Source: Marinilactibacillus sp. Marseille-P9653 (GTDB lineage: Bacteria > Bacillota > Bacilli > Lactobacillales > Carnobacteriaceae_A). From it: a stretch of 64,000 nt of DNA. The notes under the pieces are model-generated. The model saw nothing but the letters and a program-made list of their open reading frames with translations, was not told the DNA's origin and did no database searches. The stretch's first letter is position 1, and each line of letters begins with the position of its first letter. The DNA lies in assembly GCF_916618885.1 (NCBI RefSeq), contig NZ_CAKAKH010000001.1, positions 434,001 to 498,000 of the forward strand. The letters run 5' to 3'. The position numbers and the translations under genes are program-made. This document shows positions 8,815 to 16,647 of the stretch, one piece after another.

Positions 8815-9312
8815 AGTGCGCCCGGCATGGGCGACAACTTGGTGGTGAAAGTCCACTACAGGCTTGGCAGTAGGAACTGTTAGCGAAAGACAAGGGTGTC
8901 CGCCGTGAGGCGGAATCTGAAGGAAGTCGGACGCAAATGCTCGCACTGACGAACAGAAACTTCATATCAAGGCTGAATCAGGACGGACGAGCTTGCGAAA
9001 CTAAGCAAAGTCCAATACTGCACGAATCCTGTACAGTAAATGAAGCAGTGACATGAGCGGAAGGTTGTCGTTCTTACCCGGGGAGGTCTGTCTAGCGACC
9101 GTTCGGTCGTAGTAACAACGAATAGGCAGAAGTCAGCCGAGGTCATAGTAGGGGAAATGTACTGAAGGACCAAACAATATCAAATACAAAGTATAGATTG
9201 GAGGTTAGAAGGGACGTTTACTGCAGAAAACAACCGAATGGTTGGCAATCTACAGAGGGATAAGGTGGAACCGAAAGAGTATGTAGATGTGTAGAGTACC
9301 CTTCTAGGTCAA

Positions 9313-10608
9313 ATGAAAGAACTGTATCGTAAGTCTCCATCTTTGATGGAGCTCGTTGTAAGTAGAAAGAATCTATCGACAGCTGCCACGAAAGTTAGAC
9401 GTAATAAAGGAGCAGCTGGGATAGACGGTATGACAGTATGGGAAGTCGAGGAACATATTGAAGAAATTTATCTGCCATTGAGGCAGAAACTCCTTAATGA
9501 AACTTATAAACCTCAACCCGTTAAACGAGTTGAAATTCCTAAGCCAAACGGAGATAAACGTAAACTCGGTATTCCTTGCGTTCGTGACCGTGTTGTACAA
9601 CAAGCTATCAAACAAGTGATTGAACCACTGATTGACCCGCACTTTCTTCCGCAAAGTCATGGATTCCGCCCGAATAAAGGAACCCATACAGCATTGAAGC
9701 AATGTGTAGATTATTACGAAGAAGGATATAAATTCGTGGTCGATTGTGACTTGAAACAATGTTTCGATACATTAAGTCATGATAAACTGATGTACCATCT
9801 TGAAACCTTTATTCAAGATAAAGCGATTTTAAAGGTTGTCCGTAAGTTTTTGATGAGTGGTGTCATAGACCTGTCTGGCGAATTCGTAGAAAGTAAAACA
9901 GGCGCACCGCAAGGTGGCGTACTCTCGCCCCTTCTCAGCAATGTTTACTTACATGAACTGGACAAAGAACTAGACCGTCGTGGTCATCGATTTGTTCGTT
10001 ACGCGGATGACTTCGTCATCTATGTGAAATCTAAACGAGCAGGTGAACGTGTGATACAAAGTGTGACACAATTCATCGAGAAAGATTTGAAACTAATCGT
10101 TAACAAAGATAAGAGTAAAGTCGGGTCTCCTACTCGTTTAAAGTTCTTGAGCTGTCTGATAAGGAAAGTGAATGGAACCTGTCGTTTTATCCCTACAAAA
10201 TCAGCCAAACAGAAATTTAAACGAACACTCAAACGACTAACGAGTCGTAAACGTTCCGGAACCTTTGAAGTTATTATAAAGGAAATCAATCAAGTGACTC
10301 GAGGGTGGATTGGCTATTTTGGTCTTGGATTTATCAAAATGTTCATAAAACGGATAGAACAATGGTTACAACATAGAATCAGACAGCTGATACTCAAAAG
10401 ATGGAAGAAAAGCAAAACGAAAATAACGAAGTTATTCAGCTATGGATTGGATATGGATAGTGCTAGAAGAATCGGATTTTCCCGCAAGAAGTACTGGAGG
10501 CTATCCATGACGCCTGAAGTTCATCAGGCACTTACAACGAAAAGACTCCACCATTGGGGCTTAGTCTCTTTAAGCTCCTTGGTAGAGTCAGCTTACGCAA
10601 GGTATTGA
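9313..10608 (+). CDS. ltrA: Group II intron reverse transcriptase/maturase
   Basis: 431 residues. The reverse transcriptase fingers and palm contain GAAGIDGMT, HGFRPNKGTHTAL, VVDCDLKQCFDTL, GAPQGGVLSPLLSN and the catalytic YADD at residues 230-233. A thumb/maturase X domain follows (TRGWIGYFGLGFIK) and the C-terminus ends in SLVESAYARY. There is no HNH endonuclease domain, as expected for class C introns, which use hairpin targets. The frame is complete and all catalytic residues are present, so the element may still be active. Confidence 0.93.
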   Translation: MKELYRKSPSLMELVVSRKNLSTAATKVRRNKGAAGIDGMTVWEVEEHIEEIYLPLRQKLLNETYKPQPVKRVEIPKPNGDKRKLGIPCVRDRVVQQAIKQVIEPLIDPHFLPQSHGFRPNKGTHTALKQCVDYYEEGYKFVVDCDLKQCFDTLSHDKLMYHLETFIQDKAILKVVRKFLMSGVIDLSGEFVESKTGAPQGGVLSPLLSNVYLHELDKELDRRGHRFVRYADDFVIYVKSKRAGERVIQSVTQFIEKDLKLIVNKDKSKVGSPTRLKFLSCLIRKVNGTCRFIPTKSAKQKFKRTLKRLTSRKRSGTFEVIIKEINQVTRGWIGYFGLGFIKMFIKRIEQWLQHRIRQLILKRWKKSKTKITKLFSYGLDMDSARRIGFSRKKYWRLSMTPEVHQALTTKRLHHWGLVSLSSLVESAYARY

Positions 10609-10684
10609 ACCGCCGTGTACGGAACCGTACGCACGGTGGTGTGAGAGGACGGTAAATCAATTAATGATTTACCTCCTACTCGAT
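10609..10684 (+). ncRNA. Domain V-VI of the group IIC intron
   Basis: The catalytic domain V hairpin follows the maturase stop codon. Next is a short stem GGTAAATCA...TGATTTACC, taken as domain VI with its branch-point adenosine, and the terminal CTACTCGAT. Confidence 0.75.
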
Positions 10685-10689
10685 TGTTC

Positions 10690-11724
10690 TTAAGGTTGGA
10701 AGTTTGATGAAGTTGCAAAACTATCTGGAACATCGATTCCACTAGCGTTGTAGTTTTCACCATTCATAATAGAATTTTTAACGATCACGTAATCTACTTT
10801 ACGTAGAGAGTCAATATCATCTCCACCTGCGTATGAGATAGAAGATTGTAGGTCTTGTTTCATTTCAAGTAGTGTATCTGCAATATCGCCTTTATAAGGT
10901 GTCAGCATTTTTTTACCTTCGACGTTTTTGCGTTCGCCTTTTTGATGCGATGAAGCACTACCAAAATATTCTTTGTAAGGACGGCCGTTGACTTCTACCA
11001 TTTTACCTGGCGATTGATCATGTCCAGCAAACATCGAACCGATCATAACCATTGTTGCACCAAATCGCATAGATTTAGCGATATCTCCGTGAGTACGGAC
11101 GCCTCCATCTGCAATGATTGGCTTACGTGCAGCCTTTGAACAGTGAGAAACAGCTGCTAATTGCCATCCACCTGTACCAAAACCGGTTTTTAGTTTTGTT
11201 GTACAAACTTTACCAGGTCCGATACCAACTTTAGTTGCGTCAGCTCCAGCGTTTTCAAGTTCACGAACCGCTTCTGGAGTACCAACATTACCGGCAATCA
11301 GGAAAGTTTCAGGTAAATGTTTTTTAACGTGTGTAATCATGTCGATAACCATTTGAGAATGGCCATGAGCAACATCAATCGTTGCATATTCAGGAACTAG
11401 ATTGCGTTCAGCTAGTTCTTTAACAAAATCATATTCTTCATCTTTAACGCCTAAGCTTATAGAAGCGTAAAGGTCTTGTTCATGCATGTTTTGAATAAAT
11501 CCAGCACGAGCAGCTTCATCGAAGCGATGCATCACATAAAAATAACCATTTTTTGCAAGCCAGATCGATAATTCTTCATCAACTACTGTTTGCATGTTCG
11601 CTGGAACAACAGGAAGCATAAAGCGGCGTCCGCCGAGTTCCACTGAAGTATCACAGGCAGAACGACTGGATACAATCGCTTTGGCAGGGATCAATTGAAT
11701 ATCTTCGTAATCAAATACTTTCAT
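10690..11724 (-). CDS. guaC: GMP reductase
   Basis: A 344-residue TIM-barrel of the IMPDH/GMPR family without CBS domains. [11 protein letters not shown] carries the catalytic cysteine in the GMP-reductase form, and [21 protein letters not shown] is the phosphate-binding segment. The enzyme converts GMP to IMP with NADPH, balancing purine pools. It is transcribed alone, with AGAGGAG upstream and an unusual folded leader. The group IIC intron ends five bases beyond its stop codon, so its own terminator is either shared with the hairpin on the far side of the intron or was displaced. Confidence 0.9.
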   Translation of the reverse strand: MKVFDYEDIQLIPAKAIVSSRSACDTSVELGGRRFMLPVVPANMQTVVDEELSIWLAKNGYFYVMHRFDEAARAGFIQNMHEQDLYASISLGVKDEEYDFVKELAERNLVPEYATIDVAHGHSQMVIDMITHVKKHLPETFLIAGNVGTPEAVRELENAGADATKVGIGPGKVCTTKLKTGFGTGGWQLAAVSHCSKAARKPIIADGGVRTHGDIAKSMRFGATMVMIGSMFAGHDQSPGKMVEVNGRPYKEYFGSASSHQKGERKNVEGKKMLTPYKGDIADTLLEMKQDLQSSISYAGGDDIDSLRKVDYVIVKNSIMNGENYNASGIDVPDSFATSSNFQP

Positions 11725-11757
11725 ACAACAATAAACTCCTCTATAGTAGGTATACTT

Positions 11758-11856
11758 TCTAATCTATCGCCTCATTAAATCAGGCGGAGATTAGAGGGGA
11801 GTATTTCAGATTCCCTTGACTACTTTACCTAATGAAACACCATAAGTCAAAGGGGA
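11758..11856 (-). promoter_or_regulatory. Two-hairpin leader upstream of guaC
   Basis: On the minus strand, reading toward guaC, there are two strong hairpins. The first pairs TCCCCTTTGACT with AGTCAAGGGA around a 23-nt loop. The second pairs TCTAATCT with AGATTAGA plus an inner CGCCT/AGGCG. No T-run follows either, so they are not ordinary terminators. They do not match the purine riboswitch core I know. It may be a leader element or a stabilising 5' UTR. Confidence 0.45.
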
Positions 11857-11981
11857 TTTTCAGAAAAAGAGAAATCGGTAGGGTAACTGCAAAAAGTTAG
11901 ACACGATTAAATTAAAAACGTGTGCTATGATTACAAATACAATCAAAGGATTCATTTAGGAGTCCGTGGAGGGAAACGGTT

Positions 11982-12692
11982 ATGTCAGATTCATTGAAAA
12001 GAGTTAAGCGACACTTATGGAAACCAAAAACGATGTTTTATTTAGGAATGATTATGATCATTCCGTTCTTACTTCTAGCCATAGCAGGCTATTTTGAATT
12101 GGGCATTCTGGGGATGTTCGATGATTATGTAGCGAGAGAGATTATTGACGAACGAGACCCCGTCTTGACGAGTATTTTTAGAATGATCACGCTACTTGGA
12201 AATGTTCCACCGACGATACTAATTACGATTGTCACGAGCTTGTTCATTTTATTAAAACTGAAAAATAGATGGCTCTCACTTTGGTACTTGCTAACGGTTG
12301 CTTTAGGCGCAGGCGTACTTAATCAAGTATTGAAATATGCCATTAGAAGAGATCGACCTAGTAGTGTGGAGCATTTGATTACACAAGGTGGGTATTCTTT
12401 TCCAAGTGGCCACGCGATGGGTTCCATTATTATATATGGCGCAATGATTTTCTTGATTTTAAGACTGTCCGAACGACTTTGGTTCCGTATAGTAGGGACC
12501 ATTGGCTTAAGCCTGTTGATTCTAGCCATTGGCGTCAGCCGGATTTACCTTGGCGTGCATTTTCCGTCTGATATCGTCGGTGGATATTCTGTTGGGATGA
12601 TGTGGTTAACGTTTAGTATTGGACTTTACGGATTGTCTCTTACAAAGAGACCAGAGATCGAAAAAATCGAAGGACATCATTACAAACGTTAA
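11982..12692 (+). CDS. PAP2-family membrane phosphatase (PgpB-like)
   Basis: 236 residues with about six hydrophobic segments. The three PAP2 motifs are all present: KYAIRRDRP (K-x6-RP), PSGHAMG and SRIYLGVHFPSD. Known relatives remove phosphate from phosphatidylglycerol phosphate, phosphatidate or undecaprenyl diphosphate; which one applies here cannot be told. GGAGGG lies 9 bases before the ATG. Transcribed alone, with a shared terminator downstream. Confidence 0.87.
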   Translation: MSDSLKRVKRHLWKPKTMFYLGMIMIIPFLLLAIAGYFELGILGMFDDYVAREIIDERDPVLTSIFRMITLLGNVPPTILITIVTSLFILLKLKNRWLSLWYLLTVALGAGVLNQVLKYAIRRDRPSSVEHLITQGGYSFPSGHAMGSIIIYGAMIFLILRLSERLWFRIVGTIGLSLLILAIGVSRIYLGVHFPSDIVGGYSVGMMWLTFSIGLYGLSLTKRPEIEKIEGHHYKR

Positions 12693-12715
12693 GCTGAAAC
12701 TAAAAAATAAGTTGC

Positions 12716-12751
12716 AAAAAAGATGATCCCTTTTCTGGGATCATCTTTTTT
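12716..12751. terminator. Bidirectional terminator
   Basis: AAAAAAGATGATCCC pairs perfectly with GGGATCATCTTTTTT around TTTTCT, ending both the PAP2 gene and the minus-strand unit. Confidence 0.93.
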
Positions 12752-12752
12752 A

Positions 12753-12947
12753 TCAAATAATTCCAATAATTACTGCAATGGCGCCTAAGCCAATAGCGGT
12801 CCAGTTGACTCCTTTTTGATCACTCATCAGTCCAGCTAGACCTAAAAGCATCGCGATGATTCCTAAAGGGATATTCCAGATAAAGAAACCGATAAAAGAT
12901 AATACGGTCGCTGTCCAACCAATGATATTTCCAATAGAAGCTGACAT
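12753..12947 (-). CDS. Small two-helix membrane protein
   Basis: 64 residues with hydrophobic segments near residues 8-40 and 48-64 and a short polar loop (SDQKGVNW). GAGGTG lies upstream of the ATG. It is 15 bp downstream of the DadA-like oxidase gene and probably cotranscribed with it. I recognise only a general resemblance to small DUF4190-like or C4-type membrane proteins. Confidence 0.6.
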   Translation of the reverse strand: MSASIGNIIGWTATVLSFIGFFIWNIPLGIIAMLLGLAGLMSDQKGVNWTAIGLGAIAVIIGII

Positions 12948-12962
12948 AGTAGCACCTCTTTG

Positions 12963-14114
12963 TTAGTCTTGTTTTGTTAAATGATTTGTTTTTATAATGT
13001 ATTGCTCGATTGGGTAATCGGATAAGGGCAATTGTGTTTCTTGATTCATCGCCAAAAGGGCAAGTTCTTTACCAACTAAGGGACCAGCGGTGAGTCCCGT
13101 TGAACCCAATCCACTTGCTGCATATACATTTGGCAGGGAAGGAACAGGGCCATAATAAGGAGAAAAGTCAGATGTATAAGCGCGTGTCCCTGAACGGTAA
13201 TCCACAATAGTTGCTTGGTCAAAATAAGTTGAAAATTGTACCGCAGAATCTTTGACCATCGAAGCCAGCAGAGACGAATCGATTTTTAAATCGAACCCCT
13301 TATCATTTTCATGTGTAGCGCCAATTACAATCCGACCATCTTCAAAGGGAATGATATCGGATTCGCCTTCGGGCATAATCACAGGCCAGGAAGCTGTTGG
13401 CGTATCCTGAAGCTGGAGGATAGCGAGTTGTCCTTTTTGTGGACGCAAATCTAGCTCATAGCCCAGCGGTTCCAGTAGTGCTGGTAGCCAAGCCGCTACA
13501 GCGAGCACAACGCTATCGAAAGCATAAGCAGACTGCGCAGTAGAAATCGTTACTTCACTAGATTCAGGTTTTAGGTTTTCCACGCGTTCTTGGATAAAGG
13601 TAGCGCCATTTTGAGTGGCTTTCTCAATCAATAAAGATACCAATTCTTTACCATCTACTTTAGCACCGCCTGATGCCCATAAGGCTGAAAGTTCTCCAGT
13701 ATAAATCGGCACTTTCTGCTTGATTTCTTCGGGGGATAAAATCTGAAGATCACCGATTTCTGGCGCTTCTTCACGTCTTTTATATCCAATCTCAAGCAGT
13801 TCTTCCAAGTAGAGATACTTGGATTTAAACAATAACGTCCCGACTTTGCTGTAAACGGTCTTAGGAATAGGTTCGCCGTCCATGACGCCACTCAAAAATT
13901 TTGGATAAAAGGCAGCTCCTGCTTTGACCATACGGTACCACTTCTGGTTTCGTCTTTTAGATAACCAGGGACTGATAATCCCAGCTGCGGCAGAAGTTCC
14001 TTGACCGATCCCTTCGTCGAAAATCGTCAGTTCAACATCTTTTTCTTTGCTTAGATAGTAGGCTGCTGAAGCGCCGACAACTCCGGCCCCTACAATAGCG
14101 ATTTTTTTTGTCAT
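12963..14114 (-). CDS. FAD-dependent D-amino-acid/glycine oxidase-like protein (DadA/ThiO family)
   Basis: 383 residues. The N-terminal Rossmann motif is IAIVGAGVVGASAAYYLS, and a conserved GTSAAAGIISPW follows. The C-terminal DAO segment includes RSGTRAYTSDFSPYYGPV and GLGSTGLTAGP, the FAD-contact region. It probably oxidises a small amino acid or imino acid. It is not in a thiamine operon, so ThiO is not implied. It diverges from the tryptophan leader. Confidence 0.82.
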   Translation of the reverse strand: MTKKIAIVGAGVVGASAAYYLSKEKDVELTIFDEGIGQGTSAAAGIISPWLSKRRNQKWYRMVKAGAAFYPKFLSGVMDGEPIPKTVYSKVGTLLFKSKYLYLEELLEIGYKRREEAPEIGDLQILSPEEIKQKVPIYTGELSALWASGGAKVDGKELVSLLIEKATQNGATFIQERVENLKPESSEVTISTAQSAYAFDSVVLAVAAWLPALLEPLGYELDLRPQKGQLAILQLQDTPTASWPVIMPEGESDIIPFEDGRIVIGATHENDKGFDLKIDSSLLASMVKDSAVQFSTYFDQATIVDYRSGTRAYTSDFSPYYGPVPSLPNVYAASGLGSTGLTAGPLVGKELALLAMNQETQLPLSDYPIEQYIIKTNHLTKQD

Positions 14115-14260
14115 GTTCTTAACGAACTCCTTTTCTTTCTTTACCTAGTCAGTTTACCATTTTTAAAGATCAAAGGAACAGGGAAACTAAAAAATGAATA
14201 GGTTTGCAAATGGTTTATAGACTGCACGAACAAGCTTCTCAGAGAAGGAGAAGATTTTTG

Positions 14261-14289
14261 TTGACAACTTCTGAGGAACACTGTAAGAT
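14261..14289 (+). promoter_or_regulatory. Promoter of the tryptophan locus
   Basis: TTGACA at 14261-14266, a 17-bp spacer and TAAGAT at 14284-14289. The predicted start is near 14296, about 15 bases before the leader-peptide ribosome site. Confidence 0.8.
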
Positions 14290-14325
14290 AAAAATCACAT
14301 TAGAGATGACAAAGGAGAGACACTC

Positions 14326-14394
14326 ATGAACTTCGATTCTAAGCAGACAGTACAATTGAATATGAACTGGCAAAGCTGGCGTAGATCGTTGTAG
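14326..14394 (+). CDS. Tryptophan leader peptide (22 residues, two Trp codons)
   Basis: ATG at 14326 has AAAGGAGAG (14311-14319) at good spacing. The product ends NWQSWRRSL, with TGG codons at 14368 and 14377, only a few codons before the TAG at 14392. The frame lies between a consensus promoter and a set of mutually exclusive hairpins, and genes of the Trp transporter and TrpB follow. This fits the ribosome-sensing peptide of an attenuator. Two Trp codons in 22 is far above normal Trp usage. Confidence 0.82.
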   Translation: MNFDSKQTVQLNMNWQSWRRSL

Positions 14395-14524
14395 ATATGA
14401 GTAGTCTCATAGATACAACGTTTAGAACTCATTCTAAATTTTGTATCTATGCGACTTATTTCTCGAGAAATTCTAGATAAGTAACCACATAGATATCACG
14501 ATATCTATGTGGTTTTGTTTTTTT
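14387..14524 (+). promoter_or_regulatory. Trp attenuator: competing hairpins and first terminator
   Basis: Segment 1 (14387-14401, overlapping the peptide stop codon) pairs with segment 2 (14406-14420): CGTTGTA/TACAACG and TATGAG/CTCATA around a GA/GA internal loop. Segment 2 also pairs with segment 3 (14441-14451): CATAGATACAA/TTGTATCTATG, topped by TTTAGAA/TTCTAAA. Segment 3 can instead pair 8 bp with the left arm of the terminator (CATAGATA at 14488-14495). The terminator is ACCACATAGATAT/ATATCTATGTGGT followed by TTTGTTTTTTT. Because 2:3 does not overlap the terminator, the likely antiterminator is 3 with the terminator arm. Pairing is seen directly; the mechanism is inferred. Confidence 0.78.
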
Positions 14525-14573
14525 AAAAGGCAATTTCCACTACTGAACCAAAGTGTGGAGATTGCCTTTTTTT
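14525..14573 (+). terminator. Second terminator in the trp leader
   Basis: AAAAGGCAATTTCCAC pairs with GTGGAGATTGCCTTTT (one G-U), followed by more T. It starts directly after the U-tract of the first terminator. I see no obvious alternative pairing that would open it. Confidence 0.85.
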
Positions 14574-14638
14574 GTGGCTTATCTGTGAAAGCACTGTCTA
14601 ATTAAAAGCATACATAAGTATATAAGGAGCTGATGCAG

Positions 14639-14674
14639 ATGATATCTGACTGGGAATGGAAAAGAACGGGCTGA
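14639..14674 (+). CDS. Second Trp-rich minigene (11 residues, MISDWEWKRTG)
   Basis: ATG at 14639 lies 9 bases after AAGGAG (14624-14629). The 11-codon frame has TGG at 14651 and 14657 and stops at TGA 14672, 46 bases before the trpX start. It lies beyond both terminators. It may be a second Trp-sensing peptide acting on translation of trpX, but chance cannot be excluded for so short a frame. Confidence 0.5.
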   Translation: MISDWEWKRTG

Positions 14675-14720
14675 ACAGTAAACGAACCTAAAAATGATGA
14701 ACGAGAGAGGAAACGTAAAA

Positions 14721-15764
14721 ATGAAAAGAAGAGGCATGCTCGTAACGTTTGCACTAATATTTGCAGTATTAATTATAGGATTCTTTTTCCCGAGTGGACA
14801 AAGCACTAACCGAACAGCTTCAAATAATAGTGAAACAGCAACAGAAACACCTGAAGAGCAATTCACGGTCGGCTTACTACAAACGACAAGTCACCCGTCG
14901 CTAGATGAAATTCGTGAAGGAACGATTCAAGGGTTAGCGGATAATGGCTACGTTGAAGGCGAAAACCTAACAATCAACTTCCAGAATGCACAAGGGGATC
15001 AGAACTTGATGAATACCATGGCAAGTTCCATTGTGAGTGATGGCGCAGATATTGTGATTGGTATCGGAACACCCGCTAGTCAGGCGCTGACAAATGCAAC
15101 AAGTGAAATTCCTGTCATAATGGCTGCTGTCTCAGACCCGATCGGTTCAGGCCTAGTGACTTCTGAGGAGGAACCAGGTGGAAACGTTACAGGCGTAAAG
15201 AACCAGGCACCTGTTGAAGAGCAGATCAAATTAATGACAGACATTTTACCAGACGTGCAAACGGTTGGTATGCTTTACAGTTCTGGTGAGGATAATGCCC
15301 GAGCAGAAGCAGAGCGCGCGCAAGTCGCAATTGAAGATGCTGGACTAGACTTAGAAACGTATACTGTTTCAAACACAAATGAGATTCAGCAAATGATCGC
15401 AACGATGTCCAGAGAAGTTGACGTGATTTACTTGCCGACAGATAATACGATCGCTAGTGCATTCAACACAGTTGTTAGCGAAGCGGATCGTTATAATATG
15501 CCACTCATTCCGACGGTTGATTTGATGATCGCACAAGGTGGACTGGCAACGATTGGGATTAGTCAAGTTCAACTAGGTGTTGATTCAGGAAGAATGGCCG
15601 CAGAAGTGTTAGGTGGTCAAGATACAGCAACGTTCCCGGTTTACATCGTAGAAGGCGGAGAGCAGCTGATCAACGTAGAAAAAGCAGAGAAGATCGGCGT
15701 AACGATTCCAGAAGATGTTTTAGAAAACAGTAGAATTATCGAACCAGAAGAGGGAGGTCAATAA
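14721..15764 (+). CDS. trpX: Tryptophan ABC transporter, substrate-binding protein
   Basis: 347 residues starting at ATG 14721 (AGAGAGG upstream; the ATG at 14694 has no ribosome site). The N-terminus MKRRGMLV plus a long hydrophobic core is a membrane anchor or signal. The mature part is an ABC_sub_bind (type-1 periplasmic fold) protein with FTVGLLQTTSHPSLD, GTPASQALTNATSEIP and AAVSDPIGSGLV. Family members bind aromatic amino acids; TrpX of streptococci serves tryptophan. The two-Trp leader peptide upstream strongly supports that substrate here. Confidence 0.85.
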   Translation: MKRRGMLVTFALIFAVLIIGFFFPSGQSTNRTASNNSETATETPEEQFTVGLLQTTSHPSLDEIREGTIQGLADNGYVEGENLTINFQNAQGDQNLMNTMASSIVSDGADIVIGIGTPASQALTNATSEIPVIMAAVSDPIGSGLVTSEEEPGGNVTGVKNQAPVEEQIKLMTDILPDVQTVGMLYSSGEDNARAEAERAQVAIEDAGLDLETYTVSNTNEIQQMIATMSREVDVIYLPTDNTIASAFNTVVSEADRYNMPLIPTVDLMIAQGGLATIGISQVQLGVDSGRMAAEVLGGQDTATFPVYIVEGGEQLINVEKAEKIGVTIPEDVLENSRIIEPEEGGQ

Positions 15765-15765
15765 G

Positions 15766-16647
15766 ATGATTATATCAGCTATCGCATCAGGATTTTTATG
15801 GGCAGTACTCGGAATAGGCCTATATTTAACGTACCGTATTTTGAAATTTCCAGATTTGACAACAGAAGGCTCATTCCCATTAGGCGCTGCAGTTGCCGTG
15901 ACTGCAATCGTATCTGGTGTTCCACCTATTTTATCGATCATCTTAGCGATTTTAGCAGGCATGTGTGCCGGACTAGCAACGGGACTCCTTTATACAAAAG
16001 GAAAAGTTCCTGTGATTCTAGCAGGGATCCTCGTGATGTCAGGGTTACATTCGGTTAACCTCTTCATTATGAAGCGACCAAACCTAAATTTGCTGAACCA
16101 AAGCCGACTATTTGATTATTTTCAAGGTTTACCGAATTATTATGACGTCGTCTTTATCGGAATCATCGTACTGGTTGTACTAATTAGCGTGATTCTGGCA
16201 TTCTTCTATACTAATCTCGGACAAGCCTTTATCGCAACCGGAGATAACGAAGATATGGCACGTTCCCTTGGCATTCGTACAGACAATATGAAAATTCTTG
16301 GCCTCGTCATCTCAAATGGGGTCATTGCTTTAGCCGGTGCGCTTGTCGCGCAAAACAACGGATATGCAGACGTTAATGGAGGAGCTGGCGTCATCGTTAT
16401 CGGTCTGGCTTCACTAATCATCGGAGAAGTGATGTTCAAGGATCTGAAACTAGGTGAGCGGTTGTGTACCATCGTAATCGGATCAGTCTTGTACCAATTA
16501 TTATTACTAGGCGTTATCCAGCTTGGTTTTGATACAACCTACATCCGTATCTTCAGCTCAGCGATCCTAGCAATTTGTTTAATGATTCCACAAATCAGAC
16601 GGACACTTGGACTAGGTACATTAATCGGGAAAGGGGAAAAAGCATGA
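15766..16647 (+). CDS. trpY: Tryptophan ABC transporter, permease
   Basis: 293 residues, almost entirely hydrophobic with about eight segments, of the BPD_transp_2 family. LTYRILKFPDLTTEGSFPLGA is the conserved N-terminal permease signature, and ATGDNEDMARSLGIR is the cytoplasmic coupling loop for the ATPase. It starts one base after the trpX stop codon and overlaps trpZ by four bases, so the three genes are translationally coupled. Confidence 0.85.
   Translation: MIISAIASGFLWAVLGIGLYLTYRILKFPDLTTEGSFPLGAAVAVTAIVSGVPPILSIILAILAGMCAGLATGLLYTKGKVPVILAGILVMSGLHSVNLFIMKRPNLNLLNQSRLFDYFQGLPNYYDVVFIGIIVLVVLISVILAFFYTNLGQAFIATGDNEDMARSLGIRTDNMKILGLVISNGVIALAGALVAQNNGYADVNGGAGVIVIGLASLIIGEVMFKDLKLGERLCTIVIGSVLYQLLLLGVIQLGFDTTYIRIFSSAILAICLMIPQIRRTLGLGTLIGKGEKA

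Larger units (their letters stand above)
8816..10684 (+). mobile_element. Group IIC (bacterial class C) self-splicing intron with its maturase
   Basis: The 5' end reads GTGCGCCCGGCATGGGCG, a group II intron start. The next 480 bases contain CAAGGGTGTCCG, GAATCTGAAGGAAG, TTACCCGGGGAGGTCTG and GTCAGCCGAGGTCATAGTA, which I recognise from domain I of the Oceanobacillus iheyensis class C intron. The maturase frame fills domain IV. Domain V (GAACCGCCGTGTACGG, tetraloop-like turn, CGTACGCACGGTGG) and a domain VI hairpin with an AATTAATG loop follow, and the 3' end is placed at CGAT (10,684). The element sits directly behind a terminator hairpin, the characteristic target of class C introns. Exact ends are uncertain by a few bases. 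Confidence 0.9.

Noticed and set aside
14296-14720. T-box leader for the trp genes
   Set aside because: No T-box core (AGGGTGGNACCGCG) or specifier stem was found. The Trp-codon peptide explains the region better.
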